Of a stretch of DNA of 17,680 nucleotides, positions 1 to 9,142 are shown one piece after another. This stretch comes from Smittium mucronatum. Taxonomy: Eukaryota; Kickxellomycota; Harpellomycetes; Harpellales; Legeriomycetaceae. Every line of letters starts with the position of its first letter. Within the stretch, counting starts at the first letter, position 1. The stretch spans positions 1-17,680 of the forward strand of contig LSSL01005696.1 of NCBI GenBank assembly GCA_001953115.1, read 5' to 3'. Both the position numbers and the translations under genes were made by a program. The notes beneath the pieces are model-generated. The model worked only from the letters and a program-made list of their open reading frames with translations. It made no database searches and had not been told where the DNA came from.

Positions 1-13
1 AATTCCGTGATAC

Positions 14-29
14 AAAAAAAAAAAAAAAA
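14..29 (+). repeat. A16 homopolymer at the outer edge of the left arm
   Basis: Sixteen consecutive A residues separate the first 13 bases of the window from the first recognisable arm sequence (GACCTA at 30-35). The equivalent place beyond the right arm is not poly-T on this strand, so the tract is not part of the inverted repeat. It could be an expanded A-run at the insertion site or a later replacement of the true element end. Confidence 0.7.
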
Positions 30-373
30 GACCTACAGTCAATTTGGTTTACTATTTTCACCACTTTATAATTTCACCAACTGCCCAATTGGTCTACTTT
101 ATATTTTTTCTATCACCCAATTAACCTAACTAAAATTTTTATAAATTGCTAAATTGACCTATTCGTACATACACCTACCGCACAGTTGATCCATTTAAAA
201 TTTGGCTTCCTATTTTATCGTATGTATAATTTACCCTATTAATATAATTGCTTCAAATAAGAGCTCATAAATTAAATGACCCCCAAAAAATCAAAACTTT
301 AGCAGAAGGAATTAAATTTTGAGGGATTTAGTCACTAAGCAGCATATTTTAAATACTACCCGTGTACCTGAAT
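30..373 (+). repeat. Left arm of the foldback element
   Basis: This arm pairs with 1199-1544 on the opposite strand. The inner 87 bases (261-347) differ from the partner at only two positions. The outer 150 bases are more diverged and contain the tandem array. Relative to the right arm it has an extra 16 bases near 56-75, where a TTTCACCA(A/C) motif is doubled. It lacks about 15 bases between 35 and 37. Homology ends inward at TACCTGAAT (365-373) and outward at GACCTA (30-35), immediately after the poly-A tract. Confidence 0.88.
41..193 (-). repeat. Subterminal tandem array, about 32-base period (left arm)
   Basis: The reverse-complement cores (AATTGGTCTA-like) start at 41, 87, 119, 152 and 184. 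Spacings are 46, 32, 33 and 32. The 46-base interval is the usual 30 plus the 16-base duplication specific to this arm. A sixth core fragment, GACCTA at 30-35, corresponds to the outermost unit of the right arm but sits too close, because about 15 bases are missing. The order and identity of the units mirror those at 1379-1544. Confidence 0.72.
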
Positions 374-1198
374 ATCGCATAATTAGGCTGATATAGGTAT
401 ACAAAGATGGTACTTATAACTGGTTTAAGTAGTAACTATTAAACTTTTTATCATCCACCCATATTTATTTGAAGACTACAGCTAAGTTAAAGTGATGTTT
501 TAAAAACTCTATATGATTAAATATATCACTGGAATAAAAGATGACATTTTTGTATATTTTTATAGTATTTGAGGCATATACTCTTACTCAAAAATATTTA
601 AACCGGTGCTAAATGAACTAATCCTATAAGCTCAAGTGATCAGAAAAATTATCTAATACCCAAATTGTACCCTTAATTTCAATATTTTATGAAGTTAATA
701 CCTAGTAATAACCGATTTTTTGGATTTATAGTAACTTTCATATATACCGTTATTATTATAAATAGAACTGAATCGTTATTGTAAACTTCTGAAAGTATTT
801 TATTATATTTTCCTTTTTTCTTTATATAATATTAATCTTCTAATATTTTTCTTTCTTTGAAGATTTTATTTACAAATAAGACTAAGATAATTTTTTTGTT
901 ACTTTAATTAGAATTATGTGCGACTTCAAAGCTATTTCCCAATGCAAAACAAATTAATGAGTAGGAATATGCACCCACAAATATAACATTGAATCAATAG
1001 AAGATTTGAATATTATGTTAATTTTTGGTCCAATCGTTTGAATAAGGCTCCATAAATTTAACTAGTGTTGTCTTATATTCAATATATGGTTGTATTCCCA
1101 TTTTTGGGTAAAAAAAGATATCATAATTTATAATTTTGTATCCTGTTAACATGTAGCAATTATATAACATAGGACTTATTCTAATTTAAATTAAGTGC
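374..1198. other. Non-coding spacer of the foldback element
   Basis: This 825-base spacer lies between the two arms. It has no open frame of 60 codons, no recognisable domain, no RNA gene and no obvious internal repeat. It is AT-rich but less monotonous than the desert beyond 2165. If the element is transcribed, this would be the single-stranded loop of a long hairpin RNA. I see no promoter that I would defend. Confidence 0.6.
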
Positions 1199-1544
1199 AA
1201 TTCAGGTATACTTGTAGCATTTAAGATATGCTGCTTAGTGACAAAATCCCTCAAAATTTAATTCCTTCTGCTAAAGTTTTGATTTTTTGGGGGTCGTTTA
1301 ATTTATGAGCTCTTATTGGAAGCAATTATATTAATAGGGTAATTAAACATACGATAAAATAGGAAGACAACTTGTAAATGGATCAAATTTGCGGTAGGTG
1401 TATGTAAAAATAGGCCAATTTAGCGATTTGAAAAATTGTAATTAGGCTAATTGGGTGATAGACAAAATATTTAGTAGACCAATTGGGCAGTTGGTGAGAA
1501 TAGTAAGCCAAATTGACTATATATCAAATGGAAATAGGCCAATA
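1199..1544 (-). repeat. Right arm of the foldback element
   Basis: This is the reverse complement of 30-373. It begins at ATTCAGGTATA and ends in the last array unit TAGGCCAATA (1535-1544). It holds the more regular version of the tandem array, without the 16-base duplication seen in the left arm. The inner segment 1226-1312 matches left 261-347 at 85 of 87 positions. After 1544 I see no further homology to the sequence left of position 30, apart from a possible 8-base match discussed in the findings. Confidence 0.88.
1379..1544 (+). repeat. Subterminal tandem array, about 32-base period (right arm)
   Basis: Six copies of a 10-base core close to TAGGCCAATT start at 1379 (TGGATCAAAT), 1411, 1443, 1475 (TAGACCAATT), 1504 (TAAGCCAAAT) and 1535 (TAGGCCAATA). 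Start-to-start spacings are 32, 32, 32, 29 and 31. Only the core is conserved; the bases between cores are AT-rich and differ between units. The spacing is near three turns of B-DNA, so all cores would lie on one face of the helix. In known DNA transposons such subterminal repeats often bind transposase; that role here is inference. Confidence 0.75.
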
Positions 1545-1545
1545 G

Positions 1546-1939
1546 TTACTTCATCTATTTACAATTCTTTTATCTGAATAATAAAATACGAATGATGATA
1601 TTTTATCCAATGGTAAAATTTGATAATAATTTTGCAAAATTTTATCAGTTTTCATTGTTAAATATGACTTGAAAAATGTAATATATTGAAATTTCCCAGA
1701 TTTTACGGAATTTTCCTGTTTCTATCTATTTTTTCCAGATTCTTTCGAGAAAAAACATTTAGCCATTAAAAAATCTGCTTTTTTTTAAAAACGCTACCCT
1801 ATTTTTATAATAAATAATAATTTTTTAATTTAGCGAGTTTAATCTAAAATGGGTTATTTTTTATAAGTTATTATTTTTTTTACGGTAAATTTGTTTTAAA
1901 GTCAATAAAAAGTTTTAAAAACTAATTTAAAAAAAAATT
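1546..1939. other. AT-rich flank with no gene
   Basis: No open frame or RNA gene is visible. Two short look-alike segments with TTTCCCAGATT near 1693 and TTTTCCAGATT near 1732 occur 39 bases apart. ACGGAATT at 1705-1712 is the reverse complement of the first eight bases of the window. A T8A5 junction lies near 1782-1794. The stretch also holds the first copy of the ATCTAAAATG repeat (1842-1857). Confidence 0.5.
1842..1857 (+). repeat. Short dispersed repeat, copy 1
   Basis: The 16 bases ATCTAAAATGGGTTAT recur exactly at 1999-2014, 157 bases downstream at the end of the GC island. The sequence to the left of this copy (from about 1821, TTTTAATTTAGCG then TTTAATCTAAAATG) is shared with 4131-4160 at about 26 of 30 positions. 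So this copy links two otherwise separate repeats. It could be part of an old dispersed element, but in DNA this AT-rich short matches also arise by chance. Confidence 0.4.
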
Positions 1940-2165
1940 CTTCCAGCCCCCCTCTGCCGCTCTAGCAGCTTCATATCTCGAGAGCATTGGTTCAAGGGAT
2001 CTAAAATGGGTTATATTTAAAAAAATTCCTAATTACGTATAGAAGACTGTTGTTAACCTGCTTTCTATATTCCAAAATATCGTTGACTATTGGAGGAGTA
2101 TTAACCTAGGGGAGGTTGTTTCACATGATAATTGTCCTAATTTAGGTTTTTATCAAATGGAATAC
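1940..2165. other. GC-rich island in the AT desert, origin unknown
   Basis: The first 60 bases (1941-2000) contain 33 G or C, about 55%, against roughly 15-20% around them. They include six consecutive C at 1947-1952, a CTCGAG hexamer at 1978-1983, and GGTTCAAGGG near 1989-1998. The next 160 bases keep moderate complexity, with ACCTAGGGGAGG near 2104-2115. No open frame of 60 codons crosses it. The abrupt composition change suggests a fragment of a mobile element or recently arrived DNA. I do not recognise a family. The GGTTCAA motif resembles part of a pol III B box but lacks the trailing CC. Confidence 0.5.
1999..2014 (+). repeat. Short dispersed repeat, copy 2
   Basis: This is an exact second copy of the 16-base sequence at 1842-1857, at the right edge of the 60-base GC-rich core. 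The pair of direct copies brackets that core. They could mark the edges of an inserted fragment or be internal parts of one element. Confidence 0.4.
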
Positions 2166-4484
2166 AACTTTAGCATAAGAATTGGTTACGATTTAATATA
2201 TATTTTTTCGATTAAATAAATAGTTACAGTTCATTTGTGGAAAAGAAGTAATTATATTCTATCCAATTCACGTGTAAAAACAGTCAGCCTTTTCAATGAA
2301 ATATAAAATGCAATATTTTTTTATTATAATACTTAAAAATTGGATAAATTATATGATATTATCTTGAAAAGGAAAGATTATTATTATTTTGGTTCTAATA
2401 TTTATTTATTTTGAAGCATTATAATAAATTTAAATCGGCTTACCAAATATTTATCATATTGATCCAAATTTTCAAATTATGATACGTTATTTACTGTTTT
2501 TAAATATCTTTTTCACAACTTTTTAAATTCAACCTGGATTCTTTTATAATCAATAAAACCAAATTTGAAGTGAGTAAATTCTATATTGATAACTGGAAAA
2601 AAAAATTAATCTATAACTTCTTATTTGAAGCCATTCTTTGTTTAAAATTTATTACTTAATACAAATTAATTTGGGTTTCATTTATTAATACACAAAATAT
2701 CAAAAAAATCTTATATTAAAAAAAATGCTAATATATCATGAGATTTATTTTTTTACAAAGATTTCACTAATTATTAAAAATTGAATTTTCAATATTTGGA
2801 ATCCGGCATTTCTAAGAGGTTTTTAACTGATATGAAAATAATTTAAATTTACAAAAATATCATGAATGTTTTAATGAAAATCTAGTTAAGTTATTTCTTA
2901 TTCCTAGTTTCCCCATTTATTTCCTTTAGGTATACATAGTAACTTCCACATATATTTTTAAGAGAGAGTATTTTTTATTTGTTTTTATCTTCAAATATGC
3001 TTAACCTAAATTTTTAAACTTTATTTTATAAGATATATTTTTAATATCCAAATATTCATGATAATCAATACTAGACCAAAAAAGCTGCTTTTCTGGAACC
3101 ATATCCTGAGGTGACTTTTGTAAAAATATTTTAAAATATTCAACCTGTATAAAAAAAAAATTAATCGTGCCTGGATCCATAGTTTAGAGAGCTCATAATT
3201 TTTACTCTTTCTTTTGTCTAATTTACAAAATCAATTTTCATTAAATAATTTTTGTGCTTTCCAAAAAAATGCACTTTTGATTCTATGGATATTTTACAGA
3301 AATTCGGAACCTTCTGCACTGACGCATTTTTTAAAAAATCTAAATCAGAAAAATGATTGAAATTTATTTTATGTATAGTTTTTCGTTTTCTTTTAACACA
3401 ATTAAAAAACAATTCTTTAATTTTTCTTTAATTACTATGGTAACCATTTTTATCATTCTTTGGGAAGAGATTGACTTCATTCCATGGATTGATACTGTTG
3501 AAATAATGAATTACTTTGCTTCTAATATGAAAGATAAAAAAAATTAAAATATTCTTTTTTAGATAGCTTTTACTTTTTTTTCTTTAGCGCTAAGAATTTT
3601 TTCTAGATTATGAGATAGCAAAAAAAATGACTATCAAAGATCCCGTTGCTGTTTTTTTCTTTACTTTGAGAAATTGGCAGTAGATAATTTATTGGAGTAA
3701 AACAAATATCCTGAATTTTATAACAGAAATAATTTCGGATAGATGGATAATTATAAGGCTAGAATCCTTTTATTCTGATTTTTGCAAAAATCTTTCAAAA
3801 TAGGCCTCGTTTATTTTATTTTTTATTAATTTAGAAAGTGAGAAGAATGATTAAATTTTTTTTTAAAAATTTTAACAGATTTATTAATTAGTTCTTTTAA
3901 TTTTTACATTTTTATGTTTTAAATTTAAAAAAAAAATCATCGAAATTTTATTTTGATTTATAGGCCCAAAAAATCTCTTATATGATTTTTTTTTTGTTAA
4001 GCGGGGCTTATATTTAAATATAAAAAAATTATAATAATTGAGTATAATGTTACGAAAACATGTAAATTGATAAATATGACCCACTTTGAACAAAAATACT
4101 GAATTAAATATTTATTTTTAAAAAACCAGGGATTTTAATTTGGCGTTTTTAATCTAAAATGTATTTAATTTAAAATTTTCATTGAATTTATAAAATAATA
4201 ACCAATAATTATAATCTTTTGTGTAATTTTTTTCATTGTAATTTTAATAAATGTTTAGCATTCATTTCAAATAATAGCAACAATCGCGTTGGTAGTCCAT
4301 TTAAATATATTATATTTGCAAGGATATTAAGAGTAAATTCTTAAACTGAAGGACGTGTGAAGAGCTTTTAATATCTAAATTAACATTTTATAGAGTAAAC
4401 TTTTATCCGATTCATTTAAGATTTAAATTTGTTTATCTAGAATACTTGATCCTAAAATTCAAATATAATAACCTTTTTATGAAT
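2166..4484. other. AT desert with no supportable gene
   Basis: Homopolymers of 6-10 bases are frequent and stop codons dense in all frames. Two patches have somewhat higher G+C. One is 3062-3120, with a GAGGTGAC-containing segment. The other is 3430-3540, inside a 64-codon frame at 3353-3547. In that frame G+C at codon positions one, two and three is about 20, 20 and 25%, which is not the pattern of a real AT-rich gene. I therefore do not call it. T-tract/A-tract junctions occur at 3327-3338, 3856-3869 and 4115-4125. Confidence 0.5.
4131..4160 (+). repeat. Short dispersed repeat, partial copy 3
   Basis: TTTTAATTTGGCG followed by TTTTTAATCTAAAATG matches 1821-1850 at about 26 of 30 positions. 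The match stops at ATG; the GGGTTAT that follows in the two other copies is absent. No coding frame is associated with it. Confidence 0.35.
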
Positions 4485-4511
4485 CCCTCATTCATATTTG
4501 AGGGGCTTTTT
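4485..4511 (+). terminator. Terminator-like hairpin plus T-tract (weak)
   Basis: CCCTCA (4485-4490) pairs perfectly with TGAGGG (4499-4504) around an eight-base loop; a T-G wobble adds a seventh pair. The stem is followed by GC and five T (4507-4511). This matches the form of a bacterial Rho-independent terminator. Four G-C pairs in a six-pair stem are unusual in DNA this poor in G+C. No gene lies upstream, and the rest of the window looks eukaryotic, so it may be chance or the tail of a short transferred or structured RNA sequence. Confidence 0.2.
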
Positions 4512-5337
4512 CTATAAAAATCTTAAAAAGCATAAGATGAAATGATTTTGTTTTAATATACTGAATATAGTATAGACTTATACCCTTATATCCGAAATTT
4601 AGATTACTAAAGACAAAAATATTCCTCGTTGATGAAATTTTAACTGAAAAACTTGAATTTCTTCTTATCACTACATTATTTTTAATGGTGTTTGATATTC
4701 GTAGAATTTTTCGAATGTGAAATTCTATAAAAAAAATCTAAATTATAATTAAAATAGTCTCTAAAGAAGAAAATAAAATGTGAGAATATACAAAATTATT
4801 TTATGATTTATACTCACAGCGATCCGATATAGCTTTATAATTAGCATTTAATTTATATATGCTGATATTATTCGATCACATAATACTCAAAATTACACGA
4901 TAACTAAAAAAATATCTAAAAAAATTTATTTGAAGCTATAAAAAACCACAAAATTCATTAATATTCTGGTATTATCACTCAATACGCACAAAATTCTCTA
5001 ACCTAATCATCATAACACCAAAAAAGGCAATACCTAATACCATATATATTAAAAAAAATAGCAGAGGAAGCATGAACACTATCTAAACATTATTACCTCT
5101 CGTTTTGATCCAGATACAGAACTTTTTTCATGTATTATTTTCTTTCAAGGCATAATAACTATAAAATCACTGAATCAATAATCCTTACGATGCGACTTAA
5201 TATGACACCTCCCCTATAATAAAAAAAATTATTTTAACTCTTTGAAATTTATTAATTTTAGTATTATAAGATTTAATTTTTACTTATTATTATTATGAAA
5301 TATATTATTATCTATAATTAATTGTTTTTTTTTATTC
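4512..5337. other. AT-rich intergenic DNA, nothing recognised
   Basis: No open frame of 60 codons, RNA gene or inverted repeat was seen. The part from about 4960 to 5220 is slightly less AT-rich and richer in C than its surroundings (for example CACCTCCCC near 5206-5214), but it shows no feature I can name. Confidence 0.5.
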
Positions 5338-5404
5338 AACACCAAATAATTTATAAATAAATTCCCTTTAAAAAAAAATAAAAAAAAAAAAACACCAAAT
5401 AATT
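5338..5404 (+). repeat. 14-base direct repeats flanking an A-tailed 39-base insert
   Basis: AACACCAAATAATT occurs at 5338-5351 and again at 5391-5404. Between them lies a 39-base segment with an AATAAA hexamer near 5357, then TTCCCTTT, then an A-rich run of about 20 bases broken by one T that abuts the second copy. Direct repeat, polyadenylation-like signal, A-tail, direct repeat is the arrangement left by LINE-type retroposition of a strongly 5'-truncated transcript. The alternative is a simple 53-base local duplication. Close 14-base matches are not very rare in DNA of this composition, so this is a moderate to weak call. Confidence 0.35.
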
Positions 5405-5562
5405 ATTACACATGTATTTAATAGTTCTCAGTTTGAAAATTTTCTATTTTTTTTATACAAATATATATAATAAGATATTTGTTTCATTATATTTTAATAT
5501 ATTTAATCAATATATTGAATTTAATAACTAGATTATATCTCCAGCACTAAAATAATAATAAT

Positions 5563-5585
5563 TGTGATTTTAAATTAAAATCACA
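5563..5585. repeat. Short palindrome with 11-base arms
   Basis: TGTGATTTTAA and its exact reverse complement flank a single A at 5574. Each arm contains two G-C pairs. It could form a small cruciform or be a binding site. Perfect arms of this length are expected a few times by chance in 17 kb of this composition, so no role is claimed. Confidence 0.4.
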
Positions 5586-6697
5586 CTACACAGTCTCAAA
5601 TATTGCCCAAATCATTCAATTGAACGGTTTTATTTACTAATATATTCAGAGATAAAAAAACTTTATGGCTGCGAAATTCAGAATTTTCTTTTTTTTTCTT
5701 ACTCTATTATTTTTATTTTATTTATATAAAATCTTTCTAAATATTTAATATTTAATCAACGCTTTTTTAAAAAAAAATCGGATTTTTCCCTTCCAGTTAT
5801 AAAAATTTTTATAAAAAAATTTAATGAGGGCTGAATTTTAAAAGGAAAAAAAATAGATACACTGTTTAGTATCATATTATTTGTGAAAAAAAAATACTAA
5901 GGATGTGATACATTGTAAAAAGTTGAAAAGGATGATTTTTTGAAAGGATTTAGTTTATATTACTCATATTGTCTTATAAAGAACTGCTCTGAATTATTGA
6001 AAAAATTTCCAACTTACTAAACTGATAAATTTTACGAAAATAAGCCCATAAATCCTTATCAAATAAATATATTATATGAGGAATCGGGGAACACTACATT
6101 ATAATGGTAAATTTATTCTGTTTTTATTAGAATAAAAATATCAGGTATTGATGGTGAACCTACAAATTTCAACAAGACTTAAAAAAATTGGGCTAATAAC
6201 ATCAATTGCTTTAAATAATTTTCTTGGTATACATTCAATCACAAGATAAATAATGATAATTTAAAGATAATTATTACATGAAAAAAGTTATTTTATTAAT
6301 TAAAAGATATTAGAGACATCCAGATTGATTTAAATACAAAAAAATTTATTTATGATATCCTGTTGCTGTGATTGGATATAAGATTCTCCACGAATATTTA
6401 TCCCTATTATTATAGGAATTTTTCAGGATGAAAAATATGGTAACTTAACTTGGATTTTAAATAAGGGCTAAAATATTTTAAAAAAACGGAACTATGGATG
6501 ACTAGTTAGCTTCCTAGTTGCTAATTCAATCTCAAAAATAACTTCAATACTCGGAAATTTTAGTCCATGAACTAAGAGAATAAATTGTGGACACATAAAT
6601 ATAAGAACATGGATGATATTTTAAATAGAGTTAATAAACCCCTAATAAAAAATATAAAATGAAACATCAAATATATATATAATTGCTTAACATAAGA

Positions 6698-6713
6698 ATT
6701 TATTTATTTATTT
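6698..6713 (+). repeat. (ATTT)4 microsatellite
   Basis: Four uninterrupted ATTT units, preceded about 20 bases upstream by a short (AT)5 run at 6671-6680. Reverse-complement versions of the same 16-base repeat occur at 7479-7494 and 9127-9142. Confidence 0.8.
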
Positions 6714-7478
6714 TTTGGAATCTTTTTTTAAGATAATGGGGTAAATTTTAGGATCTTAATGCCATGCTGGATAATATTTATAAAAATCATCGTTTAAATA
6801 TTATTAATTGGTTATAAGGGTGTGACTATTTTTCTCTTAGCATATAAAATGGCCTTGAAAAATTTAATATGGTAATAAAATTATATATACAGAATGAAGA
6901 AAGGAAAATATAATAGACTTCATAAAATTTATGTTTCAGGCTTTTCCTGAAATTAGGATAACGAAAATTCCAGATTATAAAATTCCAAAATATAATAATT
7001 TGAAACATGCCGATCGAGAATATGAATGCACTAAAATAAGTTAAGATGATATTTAAATATATTTTTATTACTATAATTAGAATTTATGATTAATTGTACC
7101 ACTGTCAAAATATCAAAAACTTTGATGAAATTTTATACACATCACCAAATGTGCACATATTAAGACAAAAAATAATATCCCATTTTTATTATGATACATA
7201 ATTTTCATGTTACGAATTCTATAAAAAATGGAGGTATAATCATGTTATCTACTTCTTAAAAAAAATTGACACTTAAATCGAACCAAAAAGTAAGAAAAGG
7301 TAAATCGAAGACGTAGAAAAAAATTCTGGTATGCCAAAATAATTACCTTATTTTTTTCACAAGTTTATAGGGTTTAAAAATAACCCTTATCCAAATAAAA
7401 ATTATGTCTTTTGCGTAAAAATAGGAATATATTTGTGATCTTTTAAATCTTATTTAATGTAATTCAAAAGGATAGAAA

Positions 7479-7494
7479 AAATAAATAAATAAAT
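7479..7494 (+). repeat. (AAAT)4 microsatellite
   Basis: Four uninterrupted AAAT units following an A-run. No gene is adjacent. Confidence 0.8.
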
Positions 7495-9126
7495 TTCTTG
7501 TCTATTAAAAAATCAAAATACTCATGGCTAAAAATTATTTTTTTAGAAAAAAAAAAGGTACTTTGATGATATGGTAAAAATAGCCAAGAATAGTTACCAT
7601 TTAATATTTTAAAAAACGAATAAACATATATGATCGAGATTATAAGCAAATTTTGATTTTTAACGGGTTCATTTTGAAAGTATCGCTTTTATATTTGTAC
7701 TGAATCAATAAATAAAAATTATAAGAATGATAGCTTAAAATTGGAAAAAAAAATAAACAATATAGTATTTACACTATATGAAGGGACTGATTCTTAGTAA
7801 TACATAATCTATTATATTTGAATCAAAATATTATATTTATGAACTAAATGTTAAAAATAAGTAATTTCATTCTATAGAAATTATCGGATTTTTATTCTGG
7901 TTTTATATATTTATAAATACATTGTGAGCATAAAATGGAATTATTTTTAATATTTTTTTTATATTTTGGAAGTTATATTTATAAAAGCTTGGCGATACTT
8001 TTACGTTTTTAGTTTCTTTTTTTGATACGGCATTATTTATCATTATTACATTTTAATATGAAATTTAGGTTGGAACCCCATAAAATATGTTTATCCTGAT
8101 GTTTCTTGTATTATTTTGGGAATATTGCGAAAGATACGTTGGTTTAAAACACTTTTTTCTTAGATTTTTGGTAAAAAAATATAACAAATTTTGAATTATG
8201 AATCTCTACTTATATATTAATACTTTAGAAATTTCACATATAATATATCAAGTTTTTTTATGGTTTTTTGTAGCAATCAATTAATATCGGGAAATGAAAG
8301 ATCTAAAAATGTCGGCATCTAGATGAGTTATTATTTTATCTATTTTTCATTTTTAACTAAACTTAAACACCCTTTTATGGCTTATTTTTTTGAATTATTT
8401 TTTAATCTAGCTTTTAGATCAGCTTACATGGCAGAATTTTACTTGAATTTCTGAAAAAAAAAATCTTAACAATCCTTTATTTATTAAAACAACAATAAAA
8501 TTGTATATTTATAGAATCCAAAGAATATTTAGGTTTTTTTGGTGTATTTTTGGTGCCTTTTCACTAATAGATATATATTTTAGGACCCGAGATGAAATTT
8601 TAGATTTTTATTTAGCTTTTTTTTCAGATAGTTTAAGAATATGTTAATTAGAATTTTTTTTTTTAATATATATAGAACCCATATAAAAAAGTTCTTTTTT
8701 GTTAATCATTGATTAAAGATGAAATTATCAAAAAAAAATTGATAAAATTCCTTTTTTGAAATAACCTTATTTCTTACTAAAGATTCTTCTCATTCCTACG
8801 AAATTGTTATTTTGATTATAGATATTTTAATCCTTGTTATTCAGGTATTATTTTTATTCTTTTTTTACATAAAATCTTACAAAAAAAACTTTAGATTATT
8901 TTTTGTATTAGGTTTAAAATTCAAATCTGCTTAATTCATAGAAACTCAATTTTAGTGACTTATGTCGAAAAAAAATTCTCAATAAGTACTCCTGAAATTA
9001 TTGTATAAAATAAAAAAAAACTTTCTTTTTTCCTTTCTCATTTACTATTTCCTATCCCGATCTGTTATATAATTTTTAGACCAGATTCTACAGAAATATA
9101 AACCAAAAGCGGAAACTCTTCTTACC

Positions 9127-9142
9127 AAATAAATAAATAAAT
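9127..9142 (+). repeat. (AAAT)4 microsatellite
   Basis: Four uninterrupted AAAT units followed by a further degenerate A/T stretch. No gene is adjacent. Confidence 0.8.

Larger units (their letters stand above)
30..1544. mobile_element. Foldback / long-TIR non-autonomous DNA element
   Basis: Two arms of about 340 bases are reverse complements of one another around a spacer of about 825 bases. A hand alignment of the arms gives roughly 28 substitutions over about 325 aligned bases plus a few indels, so about 90% identity. The element has about 25-33% G+C in its arms, well above the flanking desert. No open frame in arms or spacer reaches 60 codons, so it carries no transposase and would depend on enzymes supplied in trans. 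Long arms with subterminal tandem units are typical of foldback and Mutator-like non-autonomous elements of plants; the family assignment is inference. No target-site duplication was found. The left boundary abuts a 16-A tract close to the window edge, so the outer end is uncertain and the element could extend beyond position 1. Confidence 0.85.

Noticed and set aside
1379..1544. CRISPR array (regular about 32-base spacing)
   Set aside because: Only a degenerate 10-base core recurs, not a full repeat with unique spacers, and it lies within an inverted-repeat arm.
30..1544. LTR retrotransposon or solo LTR pair
   Set aside because: The repeats are inverted, not direct. No primer-binding site, polypurine tract or gag/pol coding is present.
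1989..1998. GGTTCAAGGG as a pol III B box of a SINE or tRNA
   Set aside because: Lacks the CC that should follow, and no A box is found at suitable distance upstream.
3218..3547. Overlapping 64-codon frames on both strands (3218-3412 minus, 3353-3547 plus)
   Set aside because: No recognisable domain. The plus frame's G+C at codon positions is flat (about 20, 20, 25%), and the minus frame is a K/F/N-rich string as random AT-rich DNA gives.
3884..4093. 69-codon minus-strand frame
   Set aside because: Low-complexity F/I/K/N/Y composition from homopolymers, no motif, no context; length is expected by chance.
6826..7649. 60- and 61-codon minus-strand frames (6826-7008, 7464-7649)
   Set aside because: Length and residue content are at chance level for this composition; no motif or neighbouring gene.
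7760..7779. Hairpin ATATAGT / ACTATAT with 6-base loop
   Set aside because: Seven A/T-rich pairs are common by chance in this composition, and no T-tract or gene is associated.
7677..8005. Inverted pair AAAGTATCGCTTTTAT (7678) and ATAAAAGC/GCGATACTTT (about 7982) as a small transposon
   Set aside because: The match is about 16 bases, interrupted, and does not extend on either side.
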